In this document: positions 5,409 to 6,063 of the stretch, in pieces
How the letters are laid out: every line of letters begins with the position of its first letter
Position numbering within the stretch: position 1 is the first letter of the stretch
Assembly: GCA_021825035.1 (NCBI GenBank)
Contig: JAKAIQ010000136.1
Span: 1 to 6,063, forward strand
Source: Deltaproteobacteria bacterium
GTDB taxonomy: Bacteria > Desulfobacterota > GWC2-55-46
Reading direction: 5' to 3'
Length of the DNA stretch: 6,063 nt
Notes under the pieces: generated by a model
Told to the model about the DNA's origin: nothing
Seen by the model: the letters and a program-made list of their open reading frames with translations, nothing else
Databases searched by the model: none
Translations under genes and position numbers: made by a program

Positions 5409-5958
5409 TTTCGTTGAGTATCATGCCTGCAAAAATCCTTAACGCTATGGTTCCCAATATGACCGCTATTACCGTGATTAAAACCATAGCCGGTCTTGTC
5501 ACAGCCTGCCTCCCTTTCAAGAGGGCGCTCTCGAGGGCTGGCGCCTTGACAAGGAGGAACAATCTCTTTAAAAGCCCCGCAAAGACGGCGACCCAGGCAA
5601 CAAGCGCCACATATATGAACCGTGATGCGATGGTGGCGAGATATTCAAGCCCCACGGCGTTCCCAAACCTGTATGTGCATACCGTGTACATGCCGAGCGG
5701 GAAGACCATGGTCCAGTGGCGCACGTCATAGGAAAGCGGCTCTTTCCTCAAAAGATGTTTCCAGACATAGAGCGCGGCAAGAAGGGGTATCCACCACGAC
5801 GCGAACGCCCAGAAGAAAAGCGTAAGCCCCTTCAGAAAGGGGGCGATGCCGGAAATGAAGTCCCACCGGCCGGAGCCCTGTAAAATAAGCGTTCCCGAAA
5901 GCGTCGTTATCGACGCTGCGCCCATGTTTATCCAATACGCGGGCGAGAGTTTTTCAGG
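5404..5958 (-). CDS. TDT (TehA/Mae1/SLAC1) family transporter, C-terminal fragment
   Basis: The C-terminal 184 residues of a membrane transporter of the tellurite-resistance/dicarboxylate (TDT) family, broken at its upstream end. PEKLSPAYWINMGA, then FWAFASWWIP, then WTMVFPLGMYTVCTYR (about 5668-5715) are motifs of the bacterial branch annotated as tellurite resistance/C4-dicarboxylate transporter. About five hydrophobic segments remain of an expected ten. The last helix (AMVLITVIAVILGTIALRIF) follows a basic linker and may be an added C-terminal helix. The frame continues upstream without a stop, but beyond about 5958 it loses hydrophobicity (GPAPGRGTSHVIRDDRL) because the DNA there encodes a different gene on the plus strand. 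The true N-terminal half is absent. Substrate cannot be stated; organic acids or small anions are typical of the family. Confidence 0.8.
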   Translation of the reverse strand, partial: PEKLSPAYWINMGAASITTLSGTLILQGSGRWDFISGIAPFLKGLTLFFWAFASWWIPLLAALYVWKHLLRKEPLSYDVRHWTMVFPLGMYTVCTYRFGNAVGLEYLATIASRFIYVALVAWVAVFAGLLKRLFLLVKAPALESALLKGRQAVTRPAMVLITVIAVILGTIALRIFAGMILNEI

Positions 5959-6063
5959 GTAGCCAAAGAGGTGTCCCGGAAGAAGCCGATCGTCGCGTAT
6001 TACGTGGGAGGTTCCGCGTCCGGGAGCAGGGCCGCGCTGTCCCACACGGGCGTTTTGGCAGGG
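5941..6063 (+). CDS. ADP-forming acyl-CoA synthetase, internal fragment
   Basis: A plus-strand frame with no start codon runs out of the window and reads GREFFRVAKEVSRKKPIV, then AYYVGGSASGSRAALSHTG and VLAG. This is the conserved core of NDP-forming acyl-CoA/acetate-CoA synthetases (related to succinyl-CoA ligase alpha). The His of SHTG, codon 6043-6045, is the residue phosphorylated during catalysis. In the family, roughly 200 residues with a CoA-binding Rossmann domain precede this point. They are absent here: upstream the frame reads RRCAHVYPIR, with a stop at 5881-5883. The enzyme interconverts acyl-CoA plus ADP and phosphate with acid, CoA and ATP. The fragment faces the transporter fragment head to head, and both are cut at the same place, so this is a junction product. 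Confidence 0.8.

Noticed and set aside
5230..5442. 70-residue plus-strand frame downstream of the UUCG hairpin
   Set aside because: It starts inside the terminator hairpin and is dominated by Arg from GC-rich spacer, with no ribosome site.
5959..6045. N-terminal part of a 213-residue minus-strand protein beginning at 6045 (GTG)
   Set aside because: Its residues beyond about 5958 are Gly/Pro/Arg-rich and unlike a transporter helix. The opposite strand encodes a convincing acyl-CoA synthetase core there, so this part is a shadow frame at a junction.

Overview
The window reads as a piece of a GC-rich bacterial chromosome or metagenome contig. Coding style is uniform over most of it: GC-rich third positions mixed with frequent ATA isoleucine codons. 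That style, together with dispersed C-run/G-run palindromes between genes, reminds me of Deltaproteobacteria/Desulfobacterota or neighbouring phyla. This placement is an impression, not a demonstrated result.

Left and centre (1-4317, plus strand) hold a quinone biosynthesis cluster. After the tail of an unidentified gene come ubiA (4-hydroxybenzoate polyprenyltransferase), ubiD (prFMN-dependent decarboxylase), a DUF2269-type membrane protein gene, and ubiG (O-methyltransferase). UbiA attaches the isoprenoid tail to the aromatic ring, UbiD removes the ring carboxylate, and UbiG methylates ring hydroxyls. All three resemble the proteobacterial ubiquinone enzymes closely. The DUF2269 gene breaks the series: it is more AT-rich than its neighbours, and it is followed by a second, diverged copy of the last 28 bases of ubiD. 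It therefore looks inserted at the ubiD 3' end.

The right part (4318-5403) carries, on the minus strand, tRNA-Ser(GCT) with a likely promoter and, downstream of it, a small unrecognised helical protein gene. A terminator-like hairpin faces the ubiG stop codon. A strong hairpin with a UUCG loop lies between the tRNA promoter and the next gene.

At the right edge (5404-6063) two unrelated gene fragments meet head to head. A minus-strand C-terminal piece of a TehA/Mae1 (TDT) family transporter runs up to about 5958. From about 5941 the plus strand instead encodes the middle of an ADP-forming acyl-CoA synthetase, including its SHTG phosphohistidine motif. Both genes lack their 5' parts at the same point, so this is either a genomic inversion junction or a chimeric assembly join. 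The long minus-strand frame that runs on past 5958 is a hybrid and should not be taken as one protein.

The most notable observations are the duplicated ubiD tail around the foreign-looking membrane gene, the fusion point at 5941-5958, and a structured leader in front of ubiD. I found no CRISPR array, transposase or obvious novel defence system.
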